A stretch of DNA of 64,000 nucleotides from positions 14,038,801 to 14,102,800 of the forward strand of contig OZ037767.1 of NCBI GenBank assembly GCA_964035545.1, read 5' to 3'. The notes below the pieces were generated by a model. It was not told where the DNA came from, made no database searches, and saw only the letters and a program-made list of their open reading frames with translations. Shown one piece after another: positions 23,240-36,378 of the stretch (the first letter of the stretch is position 1; every line of letters begins with the position of its first letter). Source of the stretch: Bugula neritina (Eukaryota > Bryozoa > Gymnolaemata > Cheilostomatida > Bugulidae). A program made the translations under genes and the position numbers.

Positions 23240-26035
23240 ATTATTTGCTAATATACGAACTGTTTACTACAGAACTCACTTAGATTGTTTTGGCTCTTCC
23301 ACTGTAAAAAGTTTGAAATAACAACATATAGGATCCTAATACGCTAGAATTACAAATGCACATTAACCATTCAATTACACAAATGTTCTAGATTTAGTCT
23401 CAATTATTAAGAATTTACTGATAAAAATACTGACAAGAATTGTTTGGTAGATTTTTGAATTTTCAATTCATTTATTTTTGCAAACATTTGAAACTCAACT
23501 TTCTATTTTATTTATTTGAAAAAAAATTCAATTCCATGCAAAAATATTAAAAATATATTACAATTGGATTGTTTCCTTATACTGTATAGAGTATAGACTC
23601 ATGGTATTATTATGTTTGCAGTAGCATCAAATCGAACATACAACTCTTGGGAAGACAACTCTGGACTTTATCAATTGCACTTGCGTTCAAATATAAGATA
23701 GATGCCGAACAACAATACAGGGTGAACAACTATAAGTCTAATTGAATTATTAAGAAACCGTTTCAAAAAAATATATATTGTAAATTTTCTATTTAATGTT
23801 TTTTCAAAATTGACTTCTTAATCAAATAATAAAAAAGCAAGTAAGTTTTAAAGGCATCACTAACACACTATCAGCTAGCTAATGCTCATAATATGTTATA
23901 GAGAATCTATATTGGATCACACTTATGATACAGTGTGTTGCGGTTTGTTTGTTGAGTAAATCAACTAACACTGCTATATAATGTTTTTAATGCTAAACAC
24001 TGAAGCTGGAATTATCAAAGTTATTTAATCTAAAATCTTTGTAATCATTTGAAAAATCTGGTGTTAATGGTTGGCGCACTTGCTTGCAAGCTGAAGGTCT
24101 CGGGTTTGAATCCCAGTAGAAGCAAAGTTTATTTCAGCCTTTAGTGAAGTGTAGTAGTACTCCGAGGGAGTTGAGAGGCTAGAAGAGCCTGATGACTGAA
24201 GGAGTAGTAGATAGGCCAGTGGAGTTCTTGTGAGAGGCCAGGTGAGATGTATTTAACATGGATTTGACCCAGTGGTATCCGTGATGTAATAGTTAGCGAG
24301 CTTGCTTGCAAGCCCAAGGTCTCGGGTTCGAATTCCAGTGGGGAAAAATTATTTTCTAGAACAACCATAGTTTCAAAAACATTTTTGAAAGCTTTTTAAC
24401 TTGTGTATTCTTTTGCTGATGAAAATTAGATTTCTAAACTATTTAGTCTACAGGCCACAGTTTGGTGTAACCCGCTCATACAGAATATAAATATTTATGA
24501 TTATATGTTGCAATTCGTTATAGGTGCAGTGACCAGTACAGTTGTAATTGCAACAAACCTCAACCAATGAACACTTTTTCATCTTTCACTTGGCTTGATT
24601 TAACAACGTAAACATATAATATAAAGGTTTTTTAAGCCAATTCTTTTATTCATTTCTTTTTTTTTTAAGGTCAACAATTTCAATTTGTTCCGATTTAAAG
24701 TTAACAAAGCACTAAAGACAGCCTTGAATGCTATTTATTGTGTTGAGAAATTAGAATCAATCATAGATTGGAAACAATTAATCTTACATATTGAATTCAA
24801 ACTGAAAACACCAAAGGAGCTAAAACTTTCTTTTTAGTTATGCAATGTTGAACAACACAATAAATGCATTTATATATTAACAACAATTGCATTGTGTAAA
24901 TGAAATAACTACATGTGTGGGGGGTGGTAAGCTCGTGTTACAGTCTGCTTTTTATAGCCACTGAGTTTTGCCTGATATAACCACCTGTAGGTCAGTACTT
25001 CTCAACTTATTCACTTTATTTCAGTAAATTTTATGCACATGAATATTGTGTTATGCAATCATCATTGGATGAGCCACTTGCTAGCTATTTGTAAATGTAT
25101 TGCAGCTAGTTTTTGAGGTAAGTTCCGGAAATTTATCTAATCCTATCATTTAACTGCATTTGGAGGCAGTACTCTACATAATGCTGCTAGCTTACTTTGA
25201 GCTAGTGTGAATTCTTTGTAGAGTATTCAAACTTGCATATAGGTGCTTATTGGGAGTAGTTAAATCTGTTGTTAGCTATTAGAAGCTTAATACAGAAGAT
25301 TTGGTAGTCTAGAATATAACGAGCCACCACAAAGGTCTAGAATAGCTCATATTTCTTTACCTCTTATTTTCTTCAGTTTCTTAGAAGTAGAGAATTAATA
25401 CTTCGATGTGATGAATATATATATATAAGTAGTTGAAGCTAATTGTGTAAAATTAGTTACTTCTTCTGCTGTCTGTAAGAAAGAAGTTATTTAAGTCACT
25501 TTTATCCAACAGCATTCTGTCAAGCTTTCTTGGAAAAGTAATACAGCTGCATCCTTTGCTAGTAAAAAGAGATTAATTGGTATTATTGACAAAAAGCAAT
25601 TACATAAAAAAGAAATATAATACCATAACAGCCAAATTGATTAGATTTGTATAGCTATAGGGCTTCTATCAAGATATCACTATCAGAATATGATATCTTT
25701 TTAAAGTATACCTATGTAAAAAAAGACACTTTAAGCTATGCTAAATTTGTGTATTGTATAGTGTTACTTTAATTAAACTTTGTTGTATTTTTTTAATTAG
25801 GTTGTGCCTTTCAATCTAAACATAGAGCTCAAATTCTAATGAGTTTACAAGATAGATGTCAAATATAACTTACTTGTAAGATTAATTAAGTAGAAGGTTT
25901 AATTGTGTGCATGTGATATACAGAATGTTAGTAGAATAGCTGTGTACATGGCTGAATAATGTTGCATACGGCACAGCACTTGCTTGTGTTTTATGAATTG
26001 TGTATCTCTTTAGTTTCTGAACATTAGGAGCAAAA
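23240..26035. other. Intergenic spacer with SINEs
   Basis: AT-rich DNA with the dimeric SINE at 24058 and no supported coding exon. The leader of the coiled-coil gene may include an upstream non-coding exon, since ctctttag precedes its start by 26 bases. Confidence 0.5.
24058..24360 (+). mobile_element. Dimeric tRNA-derived SINE family A
   Basis: Two tRNA-like heads (about 24058-24125 and 24271-24348), both with ggtctcgggtt B-box sequence, are joined by a linker of about 145 bp. The linker contains agtagtagtactccgaggga and agactgaaggagtagtag-like words, also found in the copy at 26243. Confidence 0.8.
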
Positions 26036-27875
26036 ATGGCTGAAAACTATGCTAAAGCTCAAAGAAATAAAAGAGATTTCGACAGGACAATGAAAATATT
26101 AGACAGAGAGAATAAAATGAAACTTCATCTACTCAACAATGCGAAACAGCAAATTGGGGCCGGCTTATTGGTAAGTTTTGGGTGTGTCTAATATTATAAT
26201 ATATTAAAAAGTTGCAGACATAGGTTTTAGTGTTGGGTTTACCTAGTGGACCCTGTGGTGTAATGGTTAGGGCAGCTCCTTGCTAGCCGGATGTTTCGGA
26301 GTTTGAATCCAAGTCAGGGCAAGAGTTTTACTAGCTATTCCGGTCTTTAGTAAAAAGTAGTAGTAGTACTTCGAGGAAGTGAAAAGCCAGGGGAGCCCGA
26401 AGACTGAAGGAGTTATAGTAGAGAAGCCAGAGGAGTTCTAAAAAACGTTAGGTGTGATGCAGTCTTAAGATTACCCAGGTGCTGGCCTGAGGTGTAATGG
26501 TTGGTGTGCCTGCTTTCAAACCGAAGGTCTCGGGTTCGAATCCCAGTAGTGGCAAAAGTTTTTTTTATTATGGTCTCCTTGATAAAATACAAATATCAAC
26601 AATCATAAGAATTACCCTCAACAAAAATAATATTTTCTTTATATGTAACCCATGTCAAGTTGTTATAGCATGATGCTGCACAGCAATACCCACCAGCTTT
26701 AAAATAAAACAATTTGCAATAATAAAAGCCTTTTAAAAACATTTTATTGTAACTTTTATTTCTCAGTAAATTTGTTTTATAATTTATTTAAAGGATCTTC
26801 AATCAAAGAGCAAGAACCTCTCTGACACCATAACTTTCATCACAACTAAACTGATAGAAGAAAAGAAGGATGCAGAAGAACAGCTGAGACAGATGTCTAT
26901 TGACAGGAGCAATGCAAGGCACACACACGAACTGACCCCCGAAATAGCCACGGAAGTGGAGACAATGCGCAACAAAATTTTACTTTGCAAGTTCGTCAAT
27001 AGTTTTAGCTTTGTGTCAGTGTGGGAAAATGTGTTTTAACTTGCTATTTAACCAATCAGATAAATATCTTCTTGCTAGTTTGAAATCTGGGTTAACAACA
27101 TAATAATTTTACTTTTCGGGCAGACAAGCTTTATAACTTTACTTGAAAAAGATTTAACTTGCTTGTTATATCTGTCTCAAAAAATTAATTATGTTTTAAC
27201 TTGTGCTGTGAATTAGCAGTTTGAGGCAATCTTCGATGTTGGAAAGTTGAAACTATAAAATATAATAATGTTTTTTTCATTTATGCAGCAAAAAAACTTG
27301 CTGATAATATATAAGGAATTTGCAGTTTATTTTAATTTTTATGGAAAACAGCATAGAAATTAGATATGGGCTGTTTCTCAGCGCTATAACAGTTATATAC
27401 AACATGCAATATAATTTTTTATATGAAAACTAAGCATTTTCTTTTTAGAGATAAATTAAATTGGCTGGACCCTCAAAAACCTACAATAAAGAAGCAGATG
27501 AACGTAGTGGAAATCCTAACCAGTAAAAAGCAGGGTTTCGGGGCGATGCTGAGTAAAATCAGAGAGGCTAAAGATATTCCAACTCATAAAGCGAAAGAAG
27601 AAAATGATGAAGGAGAAAAACCTGCACCAGAAAAGCCTTCCTCTCCAAATGATATTTCTAGTTTAATTGAGCATTTCAAGACTCTGCCAAAGATCTACCC
27701 TTCCAAGCCAAAGAAAAAGAAGCCAAAGCCTACAGTGCTAATGCTTGAGAAGTACGCAGCAAAAAAGAAAGAGCGGGAAAAGGCTATGTCATATGTGACT
27801 CGCAGAAGAATTAAAAGGGCGGAGTTTCATTACGACACACTGAAGGACCTTTTCCTGTCAGTTACTAAAGTTTGA
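26036..27875 (+). CDS. Uncharacterised coiled-coil protein with basic C-terminus
   Basis: Three exons (26036-26170, 26794-26990, 27449-27875) join in frame to 252 aa starting MAENYAKAQRNKRDFDR. I do not recognise the family. Residues about 10-110 are strongly helical and charged (for example TKLIEEKKDAEEQLRQM), consistent with a coiled coil. The middle (about 160-185) is Glu/Pro-rich and probably disordered. The C-terminal part has a Lys/Pro cluster (PSKPKKKKPKP) and a basic helix (YAAKKKEREKAM, then TRRRIKRAEF). There is no signal peptide or membrane segment, so a cytoplasmic or nuclear location is likely. The first ATG after an in-frame-free leader was taken as start. The first intron holds a dimeric tRNA-SINE. 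The 3'UTR contains a 22-bp tandem repeat. Confidence 0.7.
26243..26562 (+). mobile_element. Dimeric tRNA-derived SINE family A (intron 1 of the coiled-coil gene)
   Basis: Two tRNA-like heads (about 26245-26320 and 26480-26558) flank a linker of about 160 bp homologous to that at 24126-24270 (gtagtagtacttcgaggaag, agactgaaggagttatag). The second head keeps a perfect B box, ggttcgaatcc. Confidence 0.8.
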
Positions 27876-29362
27876 AAAGCAGTAGTAGTAGCAGTAGTAT
27901 GCAATGATCTAAAACTGTATACATGAAAGTGTGGTGCAATAGACTCCGATGTGATGTGACAGTACAATACATGTGTTGTGACAATACAATACTTGTGTTG
28001 TGACAGTACAATACATGTGTTGTGACAGTACAATACATGTGTTGTGACAGTACAATACATGTGATGTGACAGTACAATACATGTGTTGTGGCAATGCAGT
28101 CCTGTGTTGTTGCTTTGAAAAGGTTTCAAATAGGTTGTATTTTATACATATATTATATGGACATTAACAGAAAGTTTTCCTCCAGCGAGAAGATAACTGA
28201 TAATATCAAAATTTCAACAAGCTCAATATAGCGGAATAAATTTTAGAAAGCAATATTAGAATTGAAAATTCAACCTGTAAAATTATTTTTGCTGTCAAAA
28301 TTCTGCATTTTATAGTTGTTCTACTTAATAAGAAATTTTTATTACAATTTTAATAAGAGATTTGTATTAAATGGCTCAAATGTGACAGTATAATTGTAAA
28401 AGGTAATATAACAGTCAAAATTATTACAGGATTCTTGAAGATTTTTGTTGTTGTTACAATTACAATAATTTTGTGAGATACTTTTAGTCAATTATTTGCA
28501 CAGCTCATAATAATTTTCTAATCGAATATTAAACATTTTATCTTTTTAGAATTTTGTTTGCTAACATATTTAAAACTATAACCAACTATAATCTTTTAGA
28601 ATAAATTGTGCAGTTAAAATTATGTATAATAAATTATAATTTTGTATCTCATTTTTTGAAAATTTAATTGTTTGGGAATAAAGTAGCTATATAGGTACTG
28701 TTTGCTGTTTATATTGCTTGCACGATTATTTTCCCTCTATTAATCCATATTATTAATTATATTTGCATAGTAAATTATAATATATGTATTGTAATTTAAG
28801 TAAGTTAAGTAAGTTGTGAAATACTAAAGAAGAAATTTAAAGGATAAGTACAGTTGTTTTACACAGATAAGTATAATATAGGCTATTGTAATTTGTAATA
28901 TAATAATTATTTTACATTCACCATCAAGTAGTTATAGTAGGGTTGTCTGCTCAATGCCGAGTACAAGTATTTTCATACTTGTCAAGTGCCCTCGCTGACC
29001 AGTAACAAAGGGTATATAATATTATTACCTCAGCAGCAGCAGCATTGAAATGGAGTAAACATGTTCCCACATAGTATTTTTGAGCTGTATTTTTTACCGC
29101 AAACTCGGCAGATCTGCCAACTGGAATGACATAATATCTTATAACATTCTTTTCCAAGATTTCAAGAGGTTTTTACAAAGGGTTAAAGTTCACGCTGAGT
29201 TTTCATTTCAGTTGGTCCGCCTATCTTTAAGTAGCGATTCCAGTTATTTGAGGAACACGATATCAAGCACATTTTGTAACAAATAGTGATAGTCTTGACA
29301 GTGACTTGGGCATAAACTTATCTTTCAAAGATATATATTAATATATTCTGCTTTGTTTAAAA
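27876..29362. other. Spacer between the coiled-coil gene and SPOUT1
   Basis: Contains the 22-bp repeat and AT-rich sequence. The less AT-rich stretch 28940-29290 probably holds the SPOUT1 promoter and 5'UTR, but no specific motif settles this. Confidence 0.4.
27945..28095. repeat. 22-bp tandem repeat after the coiled-coil gene
   Basis: About seven copies of gtgttgtgacagtacaatacat begin 70 bp after the stop at 27875, so they probably lie in the 3'UTR. The unit lacks stops in several minus-strand frames, giving spurious reading frames. Confidence 0.9.
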
Positions 29363-32300
29363 ATGAACTCTGAAAGTATTAGGTCGGATGATTCATATTC
29401 TGATGTCATACTTGCTAAAATGCAAAAGAAGAAACGGCCGAAGGTATTGAATAACTATAAGTATAAGTATAACATTATCATTATGATTATGATTAAGTTT
29501 AACTTATAAGAATTTCATTATAATTTTTTTAATTTTATTTAAATAATCATTTTTATTATATTTATATAATTAATTTAGAATTTAATGATGATTATAACCA
29601 ATAATGTCACTTACTGTTAGTTTTACTTTATAGTGACCGAGTTGCATAATGATAATTATATTATATATTTAATTTCATAATAATATTAATTTAAAATGCT
29701 GAATTTTTAAAGCTGTCAGCAACAGTGATGCTGATACTCTACTCATACTCATGGTCATACTGATGCTCATACTCATAGTGATAATGATAGACATAGCGGC
29801 GTAATTGTATTACAGCTAGTGTTACTTTTAGTGTTGCTATTGCACATTACTCATTAGACTTACTCTTAGAGTTAGTAATGTAACAGGAATGTCTAATAAC
29901 TATAACTTAGTCTTATAAGTTATAAGTAATAACTATAAGTACCTGTACTGCAAATAGTAATAGTACTACGTATACTGTCTATTACTAGAGCTAAACATTG
30001 CCAAACTCAATGTGAGTTTCAATGTCATTATGATTATAGAATTAGATAGAATAATGACAGTGACAATATGATATTGGTAATCATAATAGTGAGATACAAA
30101 GTTCTGTAAGACTAAATAATCAGAGCAATTTTTATTTTCAAACCGAACTCAAGTTTTATATTCAAGTTAAATCATTTAGCTAGCTAATAATTATAATATA
30201 TTCTGATGATCATAATGATAATTGAATTGTTTTGTTTTATAGATCTACTAATAGTATAAGTAACTAGTCTCACTGTCAAAGTGAGAATATACTAATTATT
30301 GTGATGCTTAGACTCATTTACCATATAAATTTAACTGCAATGAATTAAAAACTCAATTTGAATGTTGGTATGGCCTATTTACTACTAGTACTAATGAATA
30401 ATAGCAGCTAAATAAGTTTATATCGATTCAAACTGAATATTTGATGTAATTGTAAAATAACTGTTTTCGATTTTTGTAGTATCATTGTGTTCATATTTTA
30501 TTTCAATTTTGATACTTAATGTCAATAGTAGCCTTTATCATTTATATTAACACAGTTTAGTGATCACCAATATACTGATTATTGTACACTGATACTCCAA
30601 CTATAGTTGTGTTGTTAAAAGTTGTTGTTATTTTTAAGTTGCAATTATGAAGTTCAGTCTTCCTAAGTAGGCAATAGCAAATCAATGAATTAAGTATTGT
30701 ATGTGTTTTGCATTTTAGAATCAAGAGTTTGTTGGTTTTAAAGAAAAGAAAAAGGAATGTAAGTATTGAAATTATATAATGTTTTAGTTGATCGGATTGT
30801 AAGTTTCTTGCCTTCAAATTTTTGTTTTACTTAGAGATTAGAAAAGACATAATTTGCAGTTGAGTTATGATTGATGGATTGGTTTATTTATTTATTTATT
30901 TATTACATATCACAGGCATGAAAATGCGTTGCAAGATTCAGTGTAAATACTGGCCATAATAAGTAGGCATCAACAAAAGTAGACAGAGAAAAAAAGTCAG
31001 AACTCTGTTGGATTATTTGAAATAAAAAATCATTTAAAGTAGTTAGACATTTGATAGCGCATCTCGTACAAGCAGCTCTGTTTAAGTTCAAGGTCACTAG
31101 GTTTTTATTTTCCATTATTTTGTCGATAGTCAAGCAGCAAAAGAGGAAATGGGAAGAGGAGAAAGCGATGAACAAGATAAGAAAAAAGATGGAGGCGGAG
31201 CAGAAGGCTAAAGAGGAGGAGGACTTGAAGAAAAGTCAGCGGGAGAAGTTTGGTCGCAGTTGGACAGTCAGCATAGCTCTTCCTGGCAGCATAGTTGAGA
31301 ATGCTCAGTCAGACGAAGAGAAAACTAACCTCTCTGGATACGTAAGTTCTTGAGTCCTGATTACTTGTCATCCCTTTAGCTTACGACGAGTTTTTGTTAA
31401 TTTATAGGAGGCTTTTTGAAAATATTGTTTGCTCATAAGCTTGATAAAACTGCTTAGCATTTTGCTTGTTGCATAATTATTCATTATTTTTCTTACATCT
31501 AAAAACGTTATGCTTAATATTTAACTCAACTAGTGTAGTTTACTGTCTTTAACTTTGTGATTTTTATGGAAGCGTGTAAGTTAGAAATAAAAGAATAAAT
31601 CTTCATGGATTAAACAAGTAGCTGTGAGTCTATTGTCCAAGTTTTCAGACGTCGTTATTGAATGACGTCGACAATTATTCTATGGTGTTTGATGGAGTAG
31701 CATTATGATTGCTTTGTTACCTTCAGATTGCAAGAGCTGCCACTGTGTTCTGTGTGGATGAAATAGTCGTCTTTGATGAGTTAAAATCTATTACAAGGTA
31801 CTGTATTGGCTGTTCATTTTCTAAAATTTTATTACAAGGTATTTTGTTGGTTGTTTTATGTGTTTACATTTTATTACAAAGTAGTGTATTGGTTGTGCTA
31901 TATTTTATAACAAGTTATTTCATTGGCTGATTTATTTCTCAACATTTACTTACAATATAGTATATTGGCCGTTTTATTTTCTCACTTGAAATGTAACACT
32001 TTATTTCAAAAAGGATGAAATATTATTTAAGCTGACAAGAAACTGTAGTAGAAGTACTGGCATTTAAGCTTTGCAGTTAGACGGTCTAAATTCATGAGAC
32101 ACACAGGCATCAGATATCTACTGGCCTACAATGATGTTTCATATCCAAGTGTTGTTTCCCTCCAGTAAAGGAAGTTGTGCAGCTGGCGCTGCTGCTTCTC
32201 ATTAAAAGATAAACAGATATTGAGCAGGAAATGACCATAAATATGGCCTAATATTGTTGTTTTCAGTTGTATAAATGGATTTGTTATTCAGAAATGAGGA

Positions 32301-35205
32301 TGGGGAGTTTGTGAACCTTGCAGTTGGTAAGAGACGTAACGGCTGCATCATGTTGGCTAAAATACTTCAGTATCTCGACTGTCCACAGTATCTCAGGAAG
32401 TCTCTGTTTCCACAGCAACCAGATCTCAAATTTGCAGGTAAATTGCTTTATTGTCTGCCTGTTTATTTGAAGCAGGTAAACTAAGATTCAGTTTATTAAA
32501 AGTATAAATAATATCGCAATAGCTTTTCACTCATTTTAGCATTCAAACCAATTTTATGAAGTTTCTTGATATTATTGAGTCACAAAATTATGCAAGATTG
32601 TCTAACCTAGCAACTGTGTAATGGCTTGTCATCTCTAAGCTACTGTAATGTAAACAATCTTGTTTAAAATTTTCTTTTCAATGGCGTAATTTGTTACTCA
32701 TATATTTTAGTATTTAGATGAACTCAGAAACTAGTAGAGAGGTCATAGTTTTCATTGTAGTCATCGTATCACCATGAGTTTGGTTTGGATTTCAATGATG
32801 TAGAAGAGAACTAAATTTTAGAATTTTAATAATTTTAATCATTTATTGTTTGCTGCTGCCATTTATTTTTTGTTGTATTTATCCACCATTTTGACTATTG
32901 GGTATCCTATCTATACGATATTTAGATAGCAACCTACACATGTGGTACTAAACCATGCATCTAGTAGTAAACCCTGTTTAATTTCACACAAGGGAATTAG
33001 TCAAGTTTCATACAGTACTAGTATTTCTGAGGCACGTGCCACGCCCCTTCCAAAAGACTGATAAGAAACACCATGGATACTCTAATATATCTATGCTTTT
33101 TCTCCCCTCTTTATATCAAACTTTTGTTTCCTTAGTATTGCTGTATATTTTGTGTTTTCTGTATCCATGCTGACTTGTTGACCTTTAGGTGCGCTGCACC
33201 CGCTGAATGCCCCGCATCACCTCAGGTCTGACGCCTGGAATGACTACAGGGAAGGGGTGGTCAGAAATATAGCCGTCAAGGATGGCAAAGGAAGCTATGT
33301 GGATATCGGTCTACAGAAGGTCTCTTTTATATCACACACAACTTCAATTCATCAGCTATTGTCAAATAAGTAGATTGTAATGAAGCCGTTCCCTCAGTTT
33401 TCCTTATGGGATAAAAATGATGTGTTTCAAGTGTTTTATTTTTATTGCGCTTAAGAGTTGTATTCTCTTTAAATTCATTATAAACAAAGCACGACTCCCA
33501 AACTTCTGTAGTCAATTAGAATATGCAATAGTCTTGCTTTCTGTCCACAGGACTGTCAGATAGACAAGCATCTTCTGCCTGGAGTCAAAGTGACTGTGAA
33601 AATAGACCCCAGCTCTAAAGGTTAGTCTTCTACAGTCAAACAGCTTGCAGATCTGTAATGTGGCTTTTTGCAGCAGGACAGGAATTTTCCTCTCCTGTCT
33701 GAGTCATAGACTTGTGATTATCAGAATATTTTCAGGTCTTCATAATTAGTTTCCATATTTTGAATATTTGGTAATTTTGAATTAAACTGCAGTGCCCCTC
33801 CGTATCTCACTAAGCTACAGTGCTCCCTCCGTATCTCACTAAGCTACAGTGCTCCCTCCGTATCTCACTAAGCTGCGGGTTCCGAAATCTCAATTCATGG
33901 CATAGTAGAATACCAGATTTAACTCATACTCATATTCTGTTAAATTTGGCCATTTTATCACTATACACACATATATAGGCCACCAAATGATGTCCAAGCC
34001 CTTCTCGTGGCCCATAGAATTCCGTGGGAAATGAAATCATTAGATATTGAGGGAGCACTGTAGTTTAAATGCTGCTTCAAAAGTATTTAGAATTAGATTC
34101 ACTGAAGCCATTGAAATGTTGTGGAACTAAACTGACATCTCTGATAACTGTGTACCTCTAAGAGAACTGGTGCTGCAGTCTAACCTGTGTTCTGTAGAAG
34201 CTAAAAGGAAATATATTGGAGAGGCTGTAGCACCCTCAGCCCCGCGCACCGAGCAAGGACAGTACTGGGGCTACAAGACTCGACTGGTCACATGTCTGTC
34301 TGAAGTGTTTTCAGGATGTCCGTATGATGGGGGATATGACATCACAGTAGGAACGTCTGAACGGGGAGATAATGTGGATACATACTCTTTCCCGACACCT
34401 TTCAAGTGAGCTGCACTTTCATTTTTCTTTTGTATAAACGCTTCCCTAATTAGCATCAATAAGTTGTCAACACATAGTTGTATTTATGTAGACACCTGCT
34501 CATAGTGTCATCACATCCTGTGTTTATGCAGACACCTGCGGATTGTGTCACCATGTCTTTTGTTATGTAGACACCTGCTGATAGTGTCATCATGTCTTGT
34601 GTTTATGCAGACACCTGCTGATAGTATTTGGAGGTGTCAAGGGGCTGGAGGCAGCACTGGAAGCTGATGAGAAATTGGCAGCTACAGATCCCAGGCAGCT
34701 GTTTGACAGTTACTTGAACACATGTCCGGAGCAAGGCAGCGCTACTATACGTACTGAGGTATGTACTACGTACTGAGGTGTGTACTATGTACTGAGGTGT
34801 GTATGTGTGTGATGAAGGAAATTTGTGCACATATATGTACGTGTTGGGTCTGCGTGTATTTCTAGTCAAGAGGTGAGTATATTCAAAGGTAAAAGCTATC
34901 TCGGTTAGGTAGATAGTTCAAAGGTCAAGGGGCTTTTCTCTGGGAAGTCTACTTCACTGGTATAAAATGTTGGTGTGATTTGTATAGTTGGATTTAGCTC
35001 CACCTGTTATTTACCTCATGAATATAAATCTAGCCTGCGAATTATCTTATACTTTCTTCATTGTTTCATACTTTCAACATTATCTTATGCCAGGTCACGT
35101 TTAACACATAGATATGTAACTTCATTTTAGGAAGCTTTATGGATAAGTTTGTCAGCCCTAAGGCCGAAAATCTCGGCCAGCCAAAAATCACCAGCAAGCA
35201 CCTGA
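29363..35205 (+). CDS. SPOUT1: SPOUT1 / C9orf114 (CENP-32) homologue, putative SPOUT methyltransferase
   Basis: Ten exons join in frame: 29363-29443, 30719-30758, 31130-31341, 31727-31797, 32292-32437, 33189-33319, 33551-33620, 34198-34405, 34611-34758, 35131-35205, giving 393 aa against 376 in human. A Lys/Glu-rich N-terminus (about 40-85) precedes the conserved core: WTVSIALPGSIVENAQS, IARAATVFCVDEIVVFDE, LQYLDCPQYLRKSLFP, LHPLNAPHHLRSD. The knotted SAM-binding end follows: YWGYKTRLVTCLSEVF, YDITVGTSERGD, HLLIVFGGVKGLEAAL and LNTCPEQGSATIRTEEA. The human protein is a predicted SPOUT-class RNA methyltransferase linked to spindle and kinetochore function. The 40-nt second exon is the least certain. 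The acceptor of exon 9 is tandemly repeated upstream (see findings). It converges on the stathmin-domain gene. Confidence 0.92.
33790..34060. mobile_element. TIR element of the 'CTCCCTCCGTATCTCAC' family, copy 2 (SPOUT1 intron 7)
   Basis: Three left-end units (cagtgctccctccgtatctc) lead into the same body, and the element ends gatattgagggagcactg, the inverted counterpart of the start. It lies inside SPOUT1 between exons 7 and 8. Confidence 0.85.
34485..34625 (+). repeat. Four tandem copies of a splice acceptor plus exon start in SPOUT1
   Basis: A unit of about 40 bp is repeated with the word gacacctgc at 34491, 34531, 34570 and 34610. Each unit carries a T-rich stretch and an AG (gtag, gcag, gtag, gcag) followed by ACACCTGC, the first bases of exon 9. 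Only the last copy continues into the conserved coding sequence (HLLIVFGG). The spacing of 39-40 bp is not a multiple of three, so use of an upstream copy would shift the frame. Confidence 0.85.
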
Positions 35206-36378
35206 CAGTCACATGTCAGATGGTGGCAAAGTGTCAGTAACTCGTGCACATATTTATTATAATGATGGGCTGCTAATGAAATCAAGAACTTGCAAGAAAG
35301 AATTGACATGATAGCTCATGGGTGTATGGCTGTCAACTCCCCCTCCCGTAACCTAATTTACTGGCTAACTAGACCTTAGTCTAACAGTGAACTGCGGCCT
35401 CGAATCATATCCCTGGAAATTAGGGTCTACAGAGACCAATTATCAAAATAATTTGCTGTAATATTTTACTATAGGATTTGCATTACATATTAGACTATGA
35501 ATGATACAAGCATAGAAAATCTATGAATATATGCATCAGTATAGAGAACTAAACTGAGTTTTTTCTATTGTATAAAGAACAGAAAGATGACTGGTCATAA
35601 CTCTTGTATCGGATTGGGCAATAGTTATCCACTCTACTTCTTGAAACCTTTATATACATGTATATATTGTATGTTTACTGCAAAAGTGCTTTATTAAAAT
35701 GTTTTTACTGCAACAGTCAGCACAACAGAGTATATTATGTTTTTATTCAGTATTATTTTAATTCAAATAAAAATGTTTTACTATCGATTCCTGACGTCAG
35801 AAAACAGTTTGTTTCATGATACCCTGCATTTACAAAGCATGACAACGCAATATCTTTCATTCTATTCAATTTAGTGAATGAAAAATCTCTTTGTAAACCA
35901 TGAATGCTAGTGTTTGTTTTCTTGGTTTGAAAAAGTATATTTGAATTTTTATTTTAAATTCACCATGACTCGATAAACTGGCATTAAACTGTGTCATGAA
36001 AACCAGTTTAGTTTTTTCAATTGTTGTACAATATTATTATTGATAATTGATTAATTAAAGCACAGGTAAAAAATATATTTTACATATATGTGATAACGTC
36101 ATATAGATAAATTTATGGAATTGAAGCGTATACAACTTGAGCAATCGGCATATAATGTAGGAATATTACAAAAATAGACGGAATAAATGGAAATGTAGGA
36201 ACAAGTAACATGGGGCTGAAGCAAAATACAACTAGAAATAACAAAAAGCACCAAAATGGACAATGTGAAATAAGAATTGTCTGCACAACCTCTTCCCGCA
36301 AAGTGAGAGCAGTTTATTGATGGCTGCCACCTCCAGAAGGAACTCTGTAGAACGAGTTCTTGTCAAACATGGCTGCAG
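35206..36378. other. Spacer between the convergent SPOUT1 and stathmin-domain genes
   Basis: AT-rich 3' ends of both transcripts; no further gene is seen. Confidence 0.5.

Noticed and set aside
27945-28095. CRISPR array
   Set aside because: The 22-bp units are contiguous with no spacers, in an animal 3'UTR.
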